Positions 32,525-41,293 of a DNA stretch of 64,000 nt are shown piece by piece. Position numbers and translations under genes: made by a program. Source of the stretch: Chryseobacterium sp. JV274 (GTDB lineage Bacteria; Bacteroidota; Bacteroidia; Flavobacteriales; Weeksellaceae). Numbering within the stretch: the first letter of the stretch is position 1; each line of letters begins with the position of its first letter. Where the stretch lies: assembly GCF_903969135.1 (NCBI RefSeq), contig NZ_LR824569.1, forward strand, positions 3,989,001-4,053,000, given 5' to 3'. The notes below the pieces were generated by a model, which was given only the letters and a program-made list of their open reading frames with translations, made no database searches and had not been told where the DNA came from.

Positions 32525-32778
32525 ATTAAAATGAAAAAGTCTATAAAATTAGTTATTTAAACAAAGAAAATTTACTTCTTAAGTTGAAGGCTTTGTGGTA
32601 GCTAGATTGTTGCTGTTTGTACAAAAAAAACATGCTTTTTTTAAATTTTCATATATAAATTTGGATAAATTTAACTATTTTTATAATTCAATATTATTTG
32701 ATTTATGAACCTTTAACTGATTATTTCTTAGTTTTTGGTATTATTAGTTGAATTAATAAAAATTACAAACCATTATAT

Positions 32779-35016
32779 ATGAAAATTAAACAATTATTTT
32801 ATCTGGGGATATTTATTATATCTATTTCCTCAGGGAAAGCACAGGACTTTTTTACCGTGATCAGTGAGAGGTCCATCAAAGCAGATCCTAAAAACAGGAC
32901 TGTACAACCGGAAAAGTCATTAACCTATACATTGGATGTGGCTGGAATGAAAAGTTATTTTAATTCCGTTCCGGAATTGAAAGACAGCGACCGTAAAGAT
33001 AATGCACCCATTATTGTGTTGCCAATGCCTGACGGTACGAAAGCGAAATTCAAAATCTGGAAATCTTCGGTAATGGCTCCTGGATTAGCCAGCCAGTTTC
33101 CACAGATCATTACTTTTACAGGACAGGGAGTTGATGATAAATATGCTACTATAAAGCTTGATTTTACTGAGCTTGGTTTCCATGCGCAGATAAAATCTGT
33201 GGTAGCAGGGGATACTTACATTGATCCTTATGCAAAACAGGATATTAACAATTATATTATTTATAAAAAGAGTGACTTAATTGATAAAAATCCAAGATCC
33301 TGCGGAGTAAAAGATGAGGACGATTCTCCATTGGGAAAAAAAAACGCTCAAAAAACCGTAAGCCCAAGCGTAGGAACTCAAATTAGAGTTTTTAGATTGG
33401 CTGTGGCTTGTACTGGAGAATATGCTGTAGCAGCCACTGGTTCAGCTGCTCCTACTATTGCACAGACACTTTCAGCAATTGTAACATCAGTAAACAGAGT
33501 AAATGGAGTCTATGAGCAGGAAGTTGCTTCAAGACTGGTATTGGTGGATAATGAAACAAATGTTGTTTTTACAAATGCTGCTACTGATCCTTTTAACGGG
33601 AATAATGCTGCAGGAACATTAATTAATGAAAGCCAGACTCAGATTGATTTACTGATAGGAAATACTAATTATGACATCGGACATACTTTCAGTACAGGTG
33701 GTGGTGGATTAGCCGGATTAGGAGTAATCTGCAATGCAACCAATAAAGGAAGAGGAATTACCGGTTCCCCTAACCCTGTTGGTGACCCTTACGATATTGA
33801 TTATGTAGCGCATGAAGTAGGACATCAGTTTGGAGGTCCGCATACTTTTAATGCAACCACTGGAAGCTGTGGAGGAGGAAACCGAAGTGCTGCCAATGCC
33901 GTAGAGCCCGGAAGCGGAATTACGATTATGGCATATGCCGGAATTTGCGGAAGTACAAATAACTTGGCTTCTAACAGTATTCCTACTTTCCATACCAAAT
34001 CATTCCAGTCTATTACAGCGAAAGTTCAGTCAACAACATGTCAGGTGACCATTCCTTCTAACAATTTTCCGCCTTCTGTAAATGCCGGAGGTGATTATAC
34101 CATCCCTAAGAGTACACCGTTCAGATTAGAGGGATCTGCTACAGATATAGACAATAATCCGCTTACTTACAGCTGGGAACAGAATGATGTAGGACCAGCA
34201 AGTGATTGGAATGCCCCAACAGGGAATGCTGCTATATTCAGATCATATGTGCCTGTAACCGTTCCTTACAGATATTTCCCGAAACTTACAGACGTGATCA
34301 ATGGAACGGTATCCAAAGGAGAAGTTAGACCAGCCTATGCCAGAACCATGGAGTTCAGACTGACTGTAAGAGATAATAATGCAGGTTGTGCAGGAGTTAC
34401 GAATGATGATGCTATTATTACTGTTGATGGAAATTCAGGACCGTTCAATGTAACTGCACCTACTACAGCGGTAAACTGGGCAGGTAATTCTACTCAGACC
34501 ATAACATGGGATGTAGCGAATACAACTGCTTTCCCTGTAAATTGTGCTACTGTAAATATTTTCCTTTCCACAGACGGAGGTCTTACGTATCCAACACTTA
34601 TTTTAGGTTCCACTGCAAATGATGGCTCCGAGACCGTTACCATTCCTAATGTAACGACCACGCAGGCCAGAATTATGGTGGCAGCAGAAACGAATGTATT
34701 TTATAATATTAACCCTATTAATTTTACCATCACTCAAACACTGGGTGTGAATGAAATTGCTACAAATAAAGATGTATTCGTGGTATATCCTAATCCAAGT
34801 AAAGGGCTTCTGAATATTAAATTTACCAATTCAAATGAAGTGTATGATATGACTGTATACGATGTAAGCGGAAAATTAGTATTCACTCAGGCTAATAATA
34901 AATTGAACCATGATAAAGTAGGTACTTTTGATTTGTCTCAGTTGGTGAAAGGTGACTATCTGATTAAAGTTAAATCTAAGAATATAGAGAAAACAATCAA
35001 GTGGATTAAAGAATAA
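32779..35016 (+). CDS. secreted reprolysin-like zinc metalloprotease with T9SS sorting domain
   Basis: A 745-aa exported protease. Signal peptide at residues 1-21 (QLFYLGIFIISISSGKAQ), a pro-region, and a metzincin catalytic domain with HEVGHQFGGPHTF (His 345, Glu 346, His 349, His 355) followed by a Met-turn candidate ITIMAYAGIC near residue 380. Next come Ig-like/PKD-type domains (FRLEGSATDIDNNPLTYSWEQ near 450-470) and a fibronectin-like segment. The last ~75 residues (VYPNPSKGLLNIKF...YDVSGKLVFTQ...GDYLIKV) are a type A T9SS C-terminal domain, so it crosses the outer membrane by the Por secretion system. Likely role: degradation of extracellular proteins. Confidence 0.93.
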   Translation: MKIKQLFYLGIFIISISSGKAQDFFTVISERSIKADPKNRTVQPEKSLTYTLDVAGMKSYFNSVPELKDSDRKDNAPIIVLPMPDGTKAKFKIWKSSVMAPGLASQFPQIITFTGQGVDDKYATIKLDFTELGFHAQIKSVVAGDTYIDPYAKQDINNYIIYKKSDLIDKNPRSCGVKDEDDSPLGKKNAQKTVSPSVGTQIRVFRLAVACTGEYAVAATGSAAPTIAQTLSAIVTSVNRVNGVYEQEVASRLVLVDNETNVVFTNAATDPFNGNNAAGTLINESQTQIDLLIGNTNYDIGHTFSTGGGGLAGLGVICNATNKGRGITGSPNPVGDPYDIDYVAHEVGHQFGGPHTFNATTGSCGGGNRSAANAVEPGSGITIMAYAGICGSTNNLASNSIPTFHTKSFQSITAKVQSTTCQVTIPSNNFPPSVNAGGDYTIPKSTPFRLEGSATDIDNNPLTYSWEQNDVGPASDWNAPTGNAAIFRSYVPVTVPYRYFPKLTDVINGTVSKGEVRPAYARTMEFRLTVRDNNAGCAGVTNDDAIITVDGNSGPFNVTAPTTAVNWAGNSTQTITWDVANTTAFPVNCATVNIFLSTDGGLTYPTLILGSTANDGSETVTIPNVTTTQARIMVAAETNVFYNINPINFTITQTLGVNEIATNKDVFVVYPNPSKGLLNIKFTNSNEVYDMTVYDVSGKLVFTQANNKLNHDKVGTFDLSQLVKGDYLIKVKSKNIEKTIKWIKE

Positions 35017-35035
35017 AGAATCCATTTACTGAAAT

Positions 35036-35070
35036 AAAAAAGGCTGTCTTCAATTGAGGACAGCCTTTTT
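35036..35070. terminator. bidirectional terminator
   Basis: A 12-bp stem AAAAAGGCTGTC/GACAGCCTTTTT with an 11-nt loop between convergent genes. Confidence 0.85.
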
Positions 35071-35085
35071 AGATTTTTATAAAGA

Positions 35086-36645
35086 TTAAACGACTTTTAA
35101 ATAGTTTTTGTTTTTTACCAGCCAAAGACCGATAAAGGTCAGCAGTCCGTTAAGAACAATCAGTTCCACACCAATTTTGTAATCGGTATAAGTGGTAACA
35201 GCAAGATTGATCAAATAGGTAAGTACAGGTGCTAAAATAGTTACTGCAAGGATGGAATATTTTCTGGAGATCTGAAACTTTGTGAAAATTCCAAAAGCAA
35301 AAAGGCCTAAAAGCGGTCCGTAGGTATATCCTGCAATTTCCATGATCAGGTAAACAATAGATTTGTCATTCAATGATTTGAAAACCATGATCAGAATAAA
35401 GAAAACTACGGTGAAAATCAAATGCACTTTCATACGAAGACGTTTCTTTTCTTTTTCAGTTTTGGTTTTATCTTCATTAAGGTTTAATAAATCTACACAA
35501 TACGAACTGGTTACAGCCGTTAAAGCACCATCTGCAGAAGGGAACAACGCTGAGATCAATCCGATAATGAAAATAACGGAAATCATCATTGGGAAATGCC
35601 CCTGAAGTGATAAAGCCGGGAAAAGGTCGTCTCCCATTATATTTTTAATATTTCCGGCACTATCTTTAAATCCGAAAATATTCGTCACTGTTTCAGAGTT
35701 CAGAGTTCCATATTCTGCTCCGTGCTGTAATGCAAAAAGATAAAGCAGTCCTCCCAGGAATAAAAATGCAAGGTTCACGATAAGAAGTGTTCCTGCAAAG
35801 GTCAGCATGTTTTTCTTTGAATTCTTAAGATTGTCTACAGAGATATTTTTCTGCATCATTTCCTGATCCAGCCCAGTCATTGCAATCGTAATAAAAATTC
35901 CGCCTAAAATTGTTTTCAGGAAAAAGGTTTTGGAATTAGGATCAAAATTGATGAAATGGGTGTAGTTTTTCTGTTCCAGAATAGTATATGCTTCCCCAAA
36001 TGATAAATTCAGATTTGATAAAATATAAACGATACATGCTACAAGGCTGATGATCATAAAAGAAGTCTGCAGGGTATCCGTAATGACAATTGTCTTTACA
36101 CCTCCTTCAAAAGTGTACAGAAGGACCATCAGCAAAAGAATAAGAGAAGTTACCCAAAATGGAACTCCCAGTCCTTCCAGTAAGAATATCTGTAAAACAT
36201 TGACGACCAGATATAATCTTGCCGTAGCACCAATTGCTCTTGAAATAATAAAGAAGATAGAACCTATTTTATGAGCTTCTACATTGAATCTTTTCCCCAG
36301 ATAGGTATAAATAGAGGTGAGGTTCATCTTATAATAAAGCGGAAGCAATATGGCTGCAACGATAAAATATCCGATGAAAAATCCGATGACCATCATATAG
36401 TACTCAAAACCTCCGTAAATATATTCGGAGCCGGTCATTTTTCCTACAGTTCCCGGAACGGAAATAAAAGTAACTCCGCTTAAGCTGGTTCCTATCATTC
36501 CGAATGCAACGAGCCACCATTTACTCTTTTTATTACCGATAAAAAATGACTGGTTATCAGAATTCCGGCTGGTGAAATAAGAAATCACCAAAAGGCCGAT
36601 AAAATAGATGAAAACAAATAGCAAAAGGATAGTTCCTGAATTCAT
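35086..36645 (-). CDS. sodium:solute symporter (SSS family)
   Basis: A 519-aa inner membrane transporter with about 13-14 helices, using the sodium gradient to import a solute. Typical features: NSDNQSFFIGNKKSKWWLVAFGMIGTSLSGVTFISVPG at residues 28-65 (SSS signature with the sodium-binding Ser/Gly run), YYKMNLTSIYTYLGKRFN near residue 105, and LISALFPSADGALTAVTSSYCVDL near 370-395. The substrate is unknown; relatives carry proline, sugars or sialic acid and cannot be told apart here. It is monocistronic. Confidence 0.9.
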   Translation of the reverse strand: MNSGTILLLFVFIYFIGLLVISYFTSRNSDNQSFFIGNKKSKWWLVAFGMIGTSLSGVTFISVPGTVGKMTGSEYIYGGFEYYMMVIGFFIGYFIVAAILLPLYYKMNLTSIYTYLGKRFNVEAHKIGSIFFIISRAIGATARLYLVVNVLQIFLLEGLGVPFWVTSLILLLMVLLYTFEGGVKTIVITDTLQTSFMIISLVACIVYILSNLNLSFGEAYTILEQKNYTHFINFDPNSKTFFLKTILGGIFITIAMTGLDQEMMQKNISVDNLKNSKKNMLTFAGTLLIVNLAFLFLGGLLYLFALQHGAEYGTLNSETVTNIFGFKDSAGNIKNIMGDDLFPALSLQGHFPMMISVIFIIGLISALFPSADGALTAVTSSYCVDLLNLNEDKTKTEKEKKRLRMKVHLIFTVVFFILIMVFKSLNDKSIVYLIMEIAGYTYGPLLGLFAFGIFTKFQISRKYSILAVTILAPVLTYLINLAVTTYTDYKIGVELIVLNGLLTFIGLWLVKNKNYLKVV

Positions 36646-36775
36646 GCTTGATTTTTAAATTTTAGCAAATATATAAAAAAGATCAGTCGTGAATCATGAA
36701 TTTAAAATACTGTTAGTTTTAGAACAAATTGTGATTATTAATTTGCTTTACAGTCTGTAATTTGCATAAAATAAA

Positions 36776-36804
36776 AAACCTTCCAGAAATACTCTGAAAG
36801 GTTT
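36776..36804 (-). terminator. terminator at the end of the redox/stress operon
   Basis: Imperfect stem (AAACCTT/AAGGTTT extended by a partly paired inner part); on the minus strand it is followed by TTTTATTTTA. Confidence 0.6.
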
Positions 36805-36829
36805 GTATTGTAAGGGTGGAAAACAGTGG

Positions 36830-37117
36830 CTAATTCACTAAAACATCCTGAAGTTCCTCACTTTTCTGGAAACTTGCCTTAGCAAAAGGGCAGAGGGGAA
36901 TAATCTTTTTCCCATTTTTTCTGGCAAAATCCACTGCAGCCAGTAGCATTTCCTTACCTACACCTTTTCCGTTGTAGGCTTCTTCCACCTCGGTGTGGTC
37001 TATAATAAATCTTTCTTCTCCCGCCCAGGTATATGTCATCACTCCTGCGCTACTTCCATCTATGAAAGCTTCAAAACTTCCGTGTTTCTCGTCGTTGTTT
37101 TGTTTTACTTCGATCAT
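36830..37117 (-). CDS. small GNAT-fold N-acetyltransferase (YjdJ type)
   Basis: A 95-aa single-domain member of the Gcn5-related group. Strands GSFEAFIDGSSAGVMTYTW and RFIIDHTEV lead to the acetyl-CoA loop AYNGKGVGKEMLLAAVDFARKNGKKIIPLCPFAK, in which G-x-G-x-G is reduced to GKGVGK as in the short YjdJ-type enzymes. Substrate unknown. It is the last gene of a six-gene minus-strand unit and resembles a second short GNAT at 39817-40128. Confidence 0.85.
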   Translation of the reverse strand: MIEVKQNNDEKHGSFEAFIDGSSAGVMTYTWAGEERFIIDHTEVEEAYNGKGVGKEMLLAAVDFARKNGKKIIPLCPFAKASFQKSEELQDVLVN

Positions 37118-37118
37118 G

Positions 37119-37514
37119 TTATGAGAATTTAGTTAGTATTTCTATGTCGTTGGTTAATATTTTATGAACTGGGCATGCATCAGCAATGGTGTGCAGTCTT
37201 TTCAGCTGCTCATCATCCAGAATACCTTCAAAGCTGATATCTCTTTTGAAAACCGCTCTTTTTGTTAATGGGAAATTTTCAAGCTCTACTTCTACATTGA
37301 TGTTTTCTACGTCCCATTCCTTTCTTTCAATATACATTCTCAAGGTAGCTGCTGTACAGCTTGCCAGTGACGTAGCCAGAATTTCCATTGGGTTAAAACC
37401 TTTGTTCTGTCCGCCTTTATCAATCGGTTCATCCGTAATGATCTTATTTTCGCCGGCTGTTACTTCTGTATAATATTTTGTTTTTCCTAAACTTGCTTTT
37501 ACCGTTACCGCCAT
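37119..37514 (-). CDS. OsmC/Ohr family protein
   Basis: A 131-aa peroxiredoxin-like protein. The OsmC fold is shown by PMEILATSLASCTAATLRMYIERK near residues 42-65 with the first redox Cys 53 and by the second redox Cys in DACPVHKIL near residues 112-120. Such proteins reduce organic hydroperoxides or related sulfur species with thiols. It starts at the stop codon of the 4Fe-4S gene (shared base) and ends one base before the GNAT gene, so these are co-translated. A general organic hydroperoxide or sulfane-sulfur role is likely; the substrate is unknown. Confidence 0.9.
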   Translation of the reverse strand: MAVTVKASLGKTKYYTEVTAGENKIITDEPIDKGGQNKGFNPMEILATSLASCTAATLRMYIERKEWDVENINVEVELENFPLTKRAVFKRDISFEGILDDEQLKRLHTIADACPVHKILTNDIEILTKFS

Positions 37515-37732
37515 TATTTTTCTGTATTGAATTTATAACTTAATGCGCCTGAAGGGCATTGGTCTATCTGTGTTTTAAGTTCTTCCGGGCTTGCATTCTC
37601 TGCTTTTATCCAGGGTCTTTCTTTAGGATTGTAGACTTTGGGAAGCAATTTTACGCATACAGCCGAGTGGATACACTTTTGAGGCTGCCAGATGACGGTG
37701 ATGTTACCGTTGGGATATTCGTGTGTTTCCAT
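37514..37732 (-). CDS. small divergent 4Fe-4S mono-cluster protein
   Basis: A 72-aa protein of the Fer4_19 type (divergent 4Fe-4S). Cysteines are in QKCIHSAVCVKLLP (Cys 19 and Cys 25) and QCPSGALSY (Cys 58), with the conserved PWI segment (KERPWIKAENAS) between them. It probably binds one iron-sulfur cluster and serves as an electron carrier for the neighbouring redox proteins. The OsmC gene begins at its stop codon. Associated genes are the TMEM175-like channel upstream and OsmC downstream. Confidence 0.85.
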   Translation of the reverse strand: METHEYPNGNITVIWQPQKCIHSAVCVKLLPKVYNPKERPWIKAENASPEELKTQIDQCPSGALSYKFNTEK

Positions 37733-37733
37733 A

Positions 37734-38312
37734 TCAATTTTCTTTTAATGATTTTTCGATTCTTCTGTCCGGAATCAGCCATATAAGAGCCACTAGATAA
37801 TAAAAACCTATGGCAATATAAGGATAAAAAAACGAAGTAGCGATGCCAAGAACATAAAAAATAATAGAGATATATTCTTTATATTTCGAATGGATGGCCT
37901 CTTTCAGCTTTGAATCTTCCCCTTCGCACCGGATAATGACATGCTCCATAATGGTATAGGCAATTGCCGCCATAATGAGTCCGATCCCGTATACTGCAAC
38001 AGGATTTTTAGCAAAACCGGTGGTTCCGATCCATTCTGTAGCAACAGGCATCAGAGAAAGCCAGAACAGCAGGTGGAGATTGGCCCAAAGAATGCTGCCA
38101 TTTACTTTTTTTACCGTCTGAAACAAGTGATGATGATTGTTCCAGTAGATTCCTACATAAATAAAACTGAAAATATAAGCCAGGAACTTAGGAAGGAGAG
38201 GTTTGAGACTGGCCCAGCTATTTCCTTCCGGTACTTTCAGTTCAAGTACCATAATGGTGATAATAATAGCAAGGACACCGTCACTGAAGGCCTCTAATCT
38301 TCCTTTAGTCAT
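37734..38312 (-). CDS. TMEM175/DUF1211 family membrane protein
   Basis: A 192-aa protein with about six helices. The hallmark RLEAFSDGVLAIIITIMVLELKVP (residues 4-27, with the FSDG selectivity motif) and the second-half pattern (FLAYIFSFIYVGIYWNNHHHLFQTV) identify a bacterial TMEM175-type potassium channel subunit. Bacterial members form tetramers from single-repeat chains. The gene overlaps the downstream end of the FMN reductase gene by 8 bp and precedes the 4Fe-4S gene by one base. A role in ion balance under stress is plausible but not shown. Confidence 0.88.
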   Translation of the reverse strand: MTKGRLEAFSDGVLAIIITIMVLELKVPEGNSWASLKPLLPKFLAYIFSFIYVGIYWNNHHHLFQTVKKVNGSILWANLHLLFWLSLMPVATEWIGTTGFAKNPVAVYGIGLIMAAIAYTIMEHVIIRCEGEDSKLKEAIHSKYKEYISIIFYVLGIATSFFYPYIAIGFYYLVALIWLIPDRRIEKSLKEN

Positions 38313-38844
38313 TGGTTTTAACCTGATTTTTAAAGTTTTGTATTTTACCTTTCAGATCATTCAGCATATCCGGATTGATGACTCCGCTTTCCATATCAAA
38401 ATTTTCATAAAACTTAGGCAATGAAAAAGTTTCCTTGATATCTGCTGCAAACTGTGGGAAAAATGTTTTTGCCGTATTCATTACATTTCCTCCGCCATAG
38501 CCTCCCGGAGAAGTGCTCATCAAAAACATTGGTTTATTCTGAAATACTTTTACATTAATTCTGGAAGACCAGTCAAAAACATTTTTAAAAGCTGAGCTGT
38601 AAGAACGGTTGTGTTCCGCAAGAGAGCAGATGATCACATCACATTCATCAATAACTTTTAAAAAATGATGGGCTTCATCCGGAAAACCTTTCTTTTCAAG
38701 GTCTACAGAGAATACAGGCATAGTGAAATTGTTGAGGTCGATCAAATTGATTTCATCTTCCTGAAAATCTTTCAGAACAAACTTTACCAGTTCCCTGTTG
38801 ATAGAAGTGGAAGACGTACTTCCGGCAAATGCTAATATTTTCAT
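38305..38844 (-). CDS. NADPH-dependent FMN reductase family protein
   Basis: A 179-aa flavodoxin-like enzyme. FAGSTSSTSINRELVKF at residues 5-21 binds the FMN phosphate, DVIICSLAEHNRSYSSAFKNVFDW near residues 69-92 and MSTSPGGYGGGN near 107-118 complete the cofactor pocket. Members reduce flavins, quinones or azo compounds with NAD(P)H. The segment AEHNRSYSSAFKNVFDW replaces the usual PEYN motif, giving a slightly divergent active site. It lies in the redox operon between pirin and the TMEM175-like gene. Confidence 0.88.
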   Translation of the reverse strand: MKILAFAGSTSSTSINRELVKFVLKDFQEDEINLIDLNNFTMPVFSVDLEKKGFPDEAHHFLKVIDECDVIICSLAEHNRSYSSAFKNVFDWSSRINVKVFQNKPMFLMSTSPGGYGGGNVMNTAKTFFPQFAADIKETFSLPKFYENFDMESGVINPDMLNDLKGKIQNFKNQVKTND

Positions 38845-38858
38845 GGTTTGAACTGAAA

Positions 38859-39758
38859 TTATTTTCTGTTTAAAATAGCCTTTGGAAGCGGAACGTATTC
38901 ATTTTCATCTCCCGGAACCAAAGGAAAAGCTTCGTGATTCTGGTCATTCCAGTTTACTTTTGCCTGATCAAGTAATTCCTTATCAGAGTTAACAAAATTC
39001 CAGAATATAAAACGTTCTTCATCGAATGGCTCACCTCCGAAAAGATAAACTGTTCCGTTTTCGCTCATATCAAACTCGCAAAGCTTGGTATCTTTAGCGA
39101 TCATCAGCTGTTTTGAACCATAAGAATTTCCTTCTGTGGTAACCGTTCCATCCAGAACATACATTGCAGCTTCTCCGTAAAGATCTTTTCCGATGCTTAT
39201 TTTTTTAGCCTCTTTTGTTTTTATTTCGATGAAAAATAACTTGCTGTGTACAGGAACCGGAGATGTTCTGCCAAATGCTTCACCAGCAATTAGTTTATAC
39301 TGAATACCATCTTCTTCCCACACCGGAATCTCATCAGCTTCAATATGATGAAATGTAGGCTCAGACTGTTCAAGATGTTTCGGAAGTCCCACCCAGATCT
39401 GGAATCCATGAAGTCTTTTATCGGTGTGTCTTAAATATTCAGGGGTTCTTTCCGAATGTACAACTCCTTTTCCGGCAGTCATCCAGTTGACAGCACCCGG
39501 TTTTATTTCAAGAGCACTTCCAATACTGTCTCTGTGGAAAATAGAACCTTCCAGCAGATACGTTAATGTAGATAATCCGATATGGGGATGAGGGGGAACA
39601 TCAAGGTTCTGATAATCCTTCAATTCTGAAGGTCCCATGTGATCTATAAAAACAAAAGGGCCAACCGCTCTTTTCTCACGGAAAGGCAGAAGCCTTCCTA
39701 CCAGAAAATTTCCGATATCTGCTGCTTTTTCTTCAATGATAAGTCCAATATTTGACAT
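38859..39758 (-). CDS. pirin family protein (first copy)
   Basis: A 299-aa bicupin. The N-terminal cupin carries the metal-binding His/Glu cluster of pirins (FVFIDHMGP, DVPPHPHIGLSTLTYLLEG around residues 30-70, and WMTAGKGVVHSERTPE near 92-107). The second cupin is more divergent. Bacterial pirins act as quercetinase-like dioxygenases or as redox-sensitive partners of other enzymes. It is likely the first gene of the six-gene operon ending at 36830. A second pirin lies at 40283-41158, so the region holds two diverged copies. Confidence 0.92.
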   Translation of the reverse strand: MSNIGLIIEEKAADIGNFLVGRLLPFREKRAVGPFVFIDHMGPSELKDYQNLDVPPHPHIGLSTLTYLLEGSIFHRDSIGSALEIKPGAVNWMTAGKGVVHSERTPEYLRHTDKRLHGFQIWVGLPKHLEQSEPTFHHIEADEIPVWEEDGIQYKLIAGEAFGRTSPVPVHSKLFFIEIKTKEAKKISIGKDLYGEAAMYVLDGTVTTEGNSYGSKQLMIAKDTKLCEFDMSENGTVYLFGGEPFDEERFIFWNFVNSDKELLDQAKVNWNDQNHEAFPLVPGDENEYVPLPKAILNRK

Positions 39759-39816
39759 GATGATGTGATACTTTTTTTAATGTTAAATAAATAGATTGAG
39801 AGGTTTTACAGGAAAT

Positions 39817-40128
39817 TTAAAGTTTGTCATATCCTTCAAATTTCTCATCCACGATACGTTTCCATTCAGAATGTTTCTTGATAAAAGCGAAAACGTAAGG
39901 ACAGAAGGGAAGAAGCTTTTTCCCGCTTTCTTCGATATAATTGAGCGTTTTCTCTACCACAGCTGCTGCTGCACCTGTTCCTGCCAGTTCAGGATCTGCT
40001 TCAGTGTGTACCAAAGCAATCTGGTGTGTTGTCTCACGGTAATCTATAAATGCATAATGCCCGTTGAATTCTATTTCAAATCTTTTTTCCGCTTTTACAA
40101 GAGGTATATTTTCAAATTCTGGTTTCAT
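39817..40128 (-). CDS. small GNAT-fold N-acetyltransferase (second copy)
   Basis: A 103-aa YjdJ-type acetyltransferase similar in layout to the one at 36830: strands RFEIEFNGHYAFIDYRETTHQIALVHTEADPEL, an acetyl-CoA loop AGTGAAAAVVEKTLNYIEESGKKLLPFCPYVFAFIKKH. The loop is Ala-rich instead of Gly-Lys-rich. It lies between the two pirin genes; the gap to the downstream pirin (58 bp) suggests it may be the upstream part of the same transcript. Substrate unknown. Confidence 0.83.
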   Translation of the reverse strand: MKPEFENIPLVKAEKRFEIEFNGHYAFIDYRETTHQIALVHTEADPELAGTGAAAAVVEKTLNYIEESGKKLLPFCPYVFAFIKKHSEWKRIVDEKFEGYDKL

Positions 40129-40282
40129 AATTTTTGAATTAAGGATTGCCTGCTTCTGTAATAGAGCAAAGCTTATTTGTTATCATAGCTAAACCTTACA
40201 GGTTTTCAAAACCCATAAGGTTTGCAATTATATAAAGTTAATAAAAAAGGAATTACCTAAGATTAAGATAAATTTAATTCTT

Positions 40283-41158
40283 TTAATCTTCAAGATATCC
40301 GAATTTCCCGGTGTTGAAATCCTCAAAAGCCTGCATGATTTCCTCTCTGGAATTCATTACAAAAGGGCCATGAGGGTAGATCGGTTCATTAATAGGCTCA
40401 CCACTGATAATTAAAACAACAGCATCTTCTTTTGCTTCAATAGTGAAAGTTTCACCTTCATTTTTAAATAATGCAAAATGATCAGACTTCACGGTTTCTT
40501 CACCGTTGACGGTAATGTTTCCTTCAATAACCAAAGCTGCAGTATTGAAATGAGCCGGAAAATTAAAATCAGCTTTTCCACCTGCTTTAAGTTTGGCATT
40601 CATCATATGAACCGGTGTGAAAGTACTTGCAGGACCTTTATGACCGTCATATTCGCCGGCAATTATTTCTACAAAACCATTTTCACCTAAATCTACTCTT
40701 TCCATTTTAGAATTTTCGATAGCCTGATATTTCGGGCAGCTCATTTTATCTTTTGCCGGAAGATTTACCCAAAGCTGAACCATCTGAAAAATTCCTCCTT
40801 CTTTTGCCCATGTTGTTTCATGGTACTCTTTATGAAGAACTCCTTTTGCTGCGGTCATCCACTGAACGTCACCTTCTCCTATAACACCGCCGCCGCCAGC
40901 ACTGTCATGGTGTTCTACTTTTCCGCTATACGCTATTGTTACTGTTTCAAAACCTCTGTGCGGATGAACTCCCACTCCTCTTGGTCTGTCGGAACCATTG
41001 AAATGAAATTTTGAATTGTAATCAAGCATAATAAACGGGTCCATTCTTTTCATATCTAATCCGGATACTCCCGGAATAAAATTATGAACCCTGAATCCAT
41101 CGCCTACAAAGTGTGCAGGTCTCGGAGATACTACGATTTCTATTTTTTTAGTTGCCAT
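40283..41158 (-). CDS. pirin family protein (second copy)
   Basis: A 291-aa bicupin starting at ATG 41158 (MATKKIEIVVSPRPAHFVGDGF). The open frame extends 17 codons upstream, but a promoter element lies within that extension. Pirin motifs: FIMLDYNSKFHFNGS, GVGVHPHRGFETVTIAYSGKVEHHDSAGGGG near residues 60-95 and WMTAAKGVLHKEYHE near 101-115. The metal-ligand His residues are conserved. It differs enough from the copy at 38859 to be an old duplicate or a different subfamily. Probable role in redox or flavonoid/aromatic stress. Confidence 0.92.
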   Translation of the reverse strand: MATKKIEIVVSPRPAHFVGDGFRVHNFIPGVSGLDMKRMDPFIMLDYNSKFHFNGSDRPRGVGVHPHRGFETVTIAYSGKVEHHDSAGGGGVIGEGDVQWMTAAKGVLHKEYHETTWAKEGGIFQMVQLWVNLPAKDKMSCPKYQAIENSKMERVDLGENGFVEIIAGEYDGHKGPASTFTPVHMMNAKLKAGGKADFNFPAHFNTAALVIEGNITVNGEETVKSDHFALFKNEGETFTIEAKEDAVVLIISGEPINEPIYPHGPFVMNSREEIMQAFEDFNTGKFGYLED

Positions 41159-41178
41159 CACATTGTTGATTATGTTAA

Positions 41179-41186
41179 CAAAATTA
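41179..41186 (-). promoter_or_regulatory. -7 element (TAATTTTG) for the second pirin gene
   Basis: CAAAATTA on the plus strand, 20 bp before ATG 41158. It decides the start against the longer frame to 41209. Confidence 0.5.
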
Positions 41187-41293
41187 CCATAGTTATATGC
41201 GAAAAGCATTGATCTGTGTTAAGTTCGTAGGAAACGTAGAAAGGCAAAATGTACAGCGTGAAGTTTCAAATTTACCATTTTAAGTTTCATTCT

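Noticed and set aside
41159..41209. Upstream extension of the second pirin gene
   Set aside because: A TAATTTTG promoter element lies within it; the pirin homology begins after ATG 41158.
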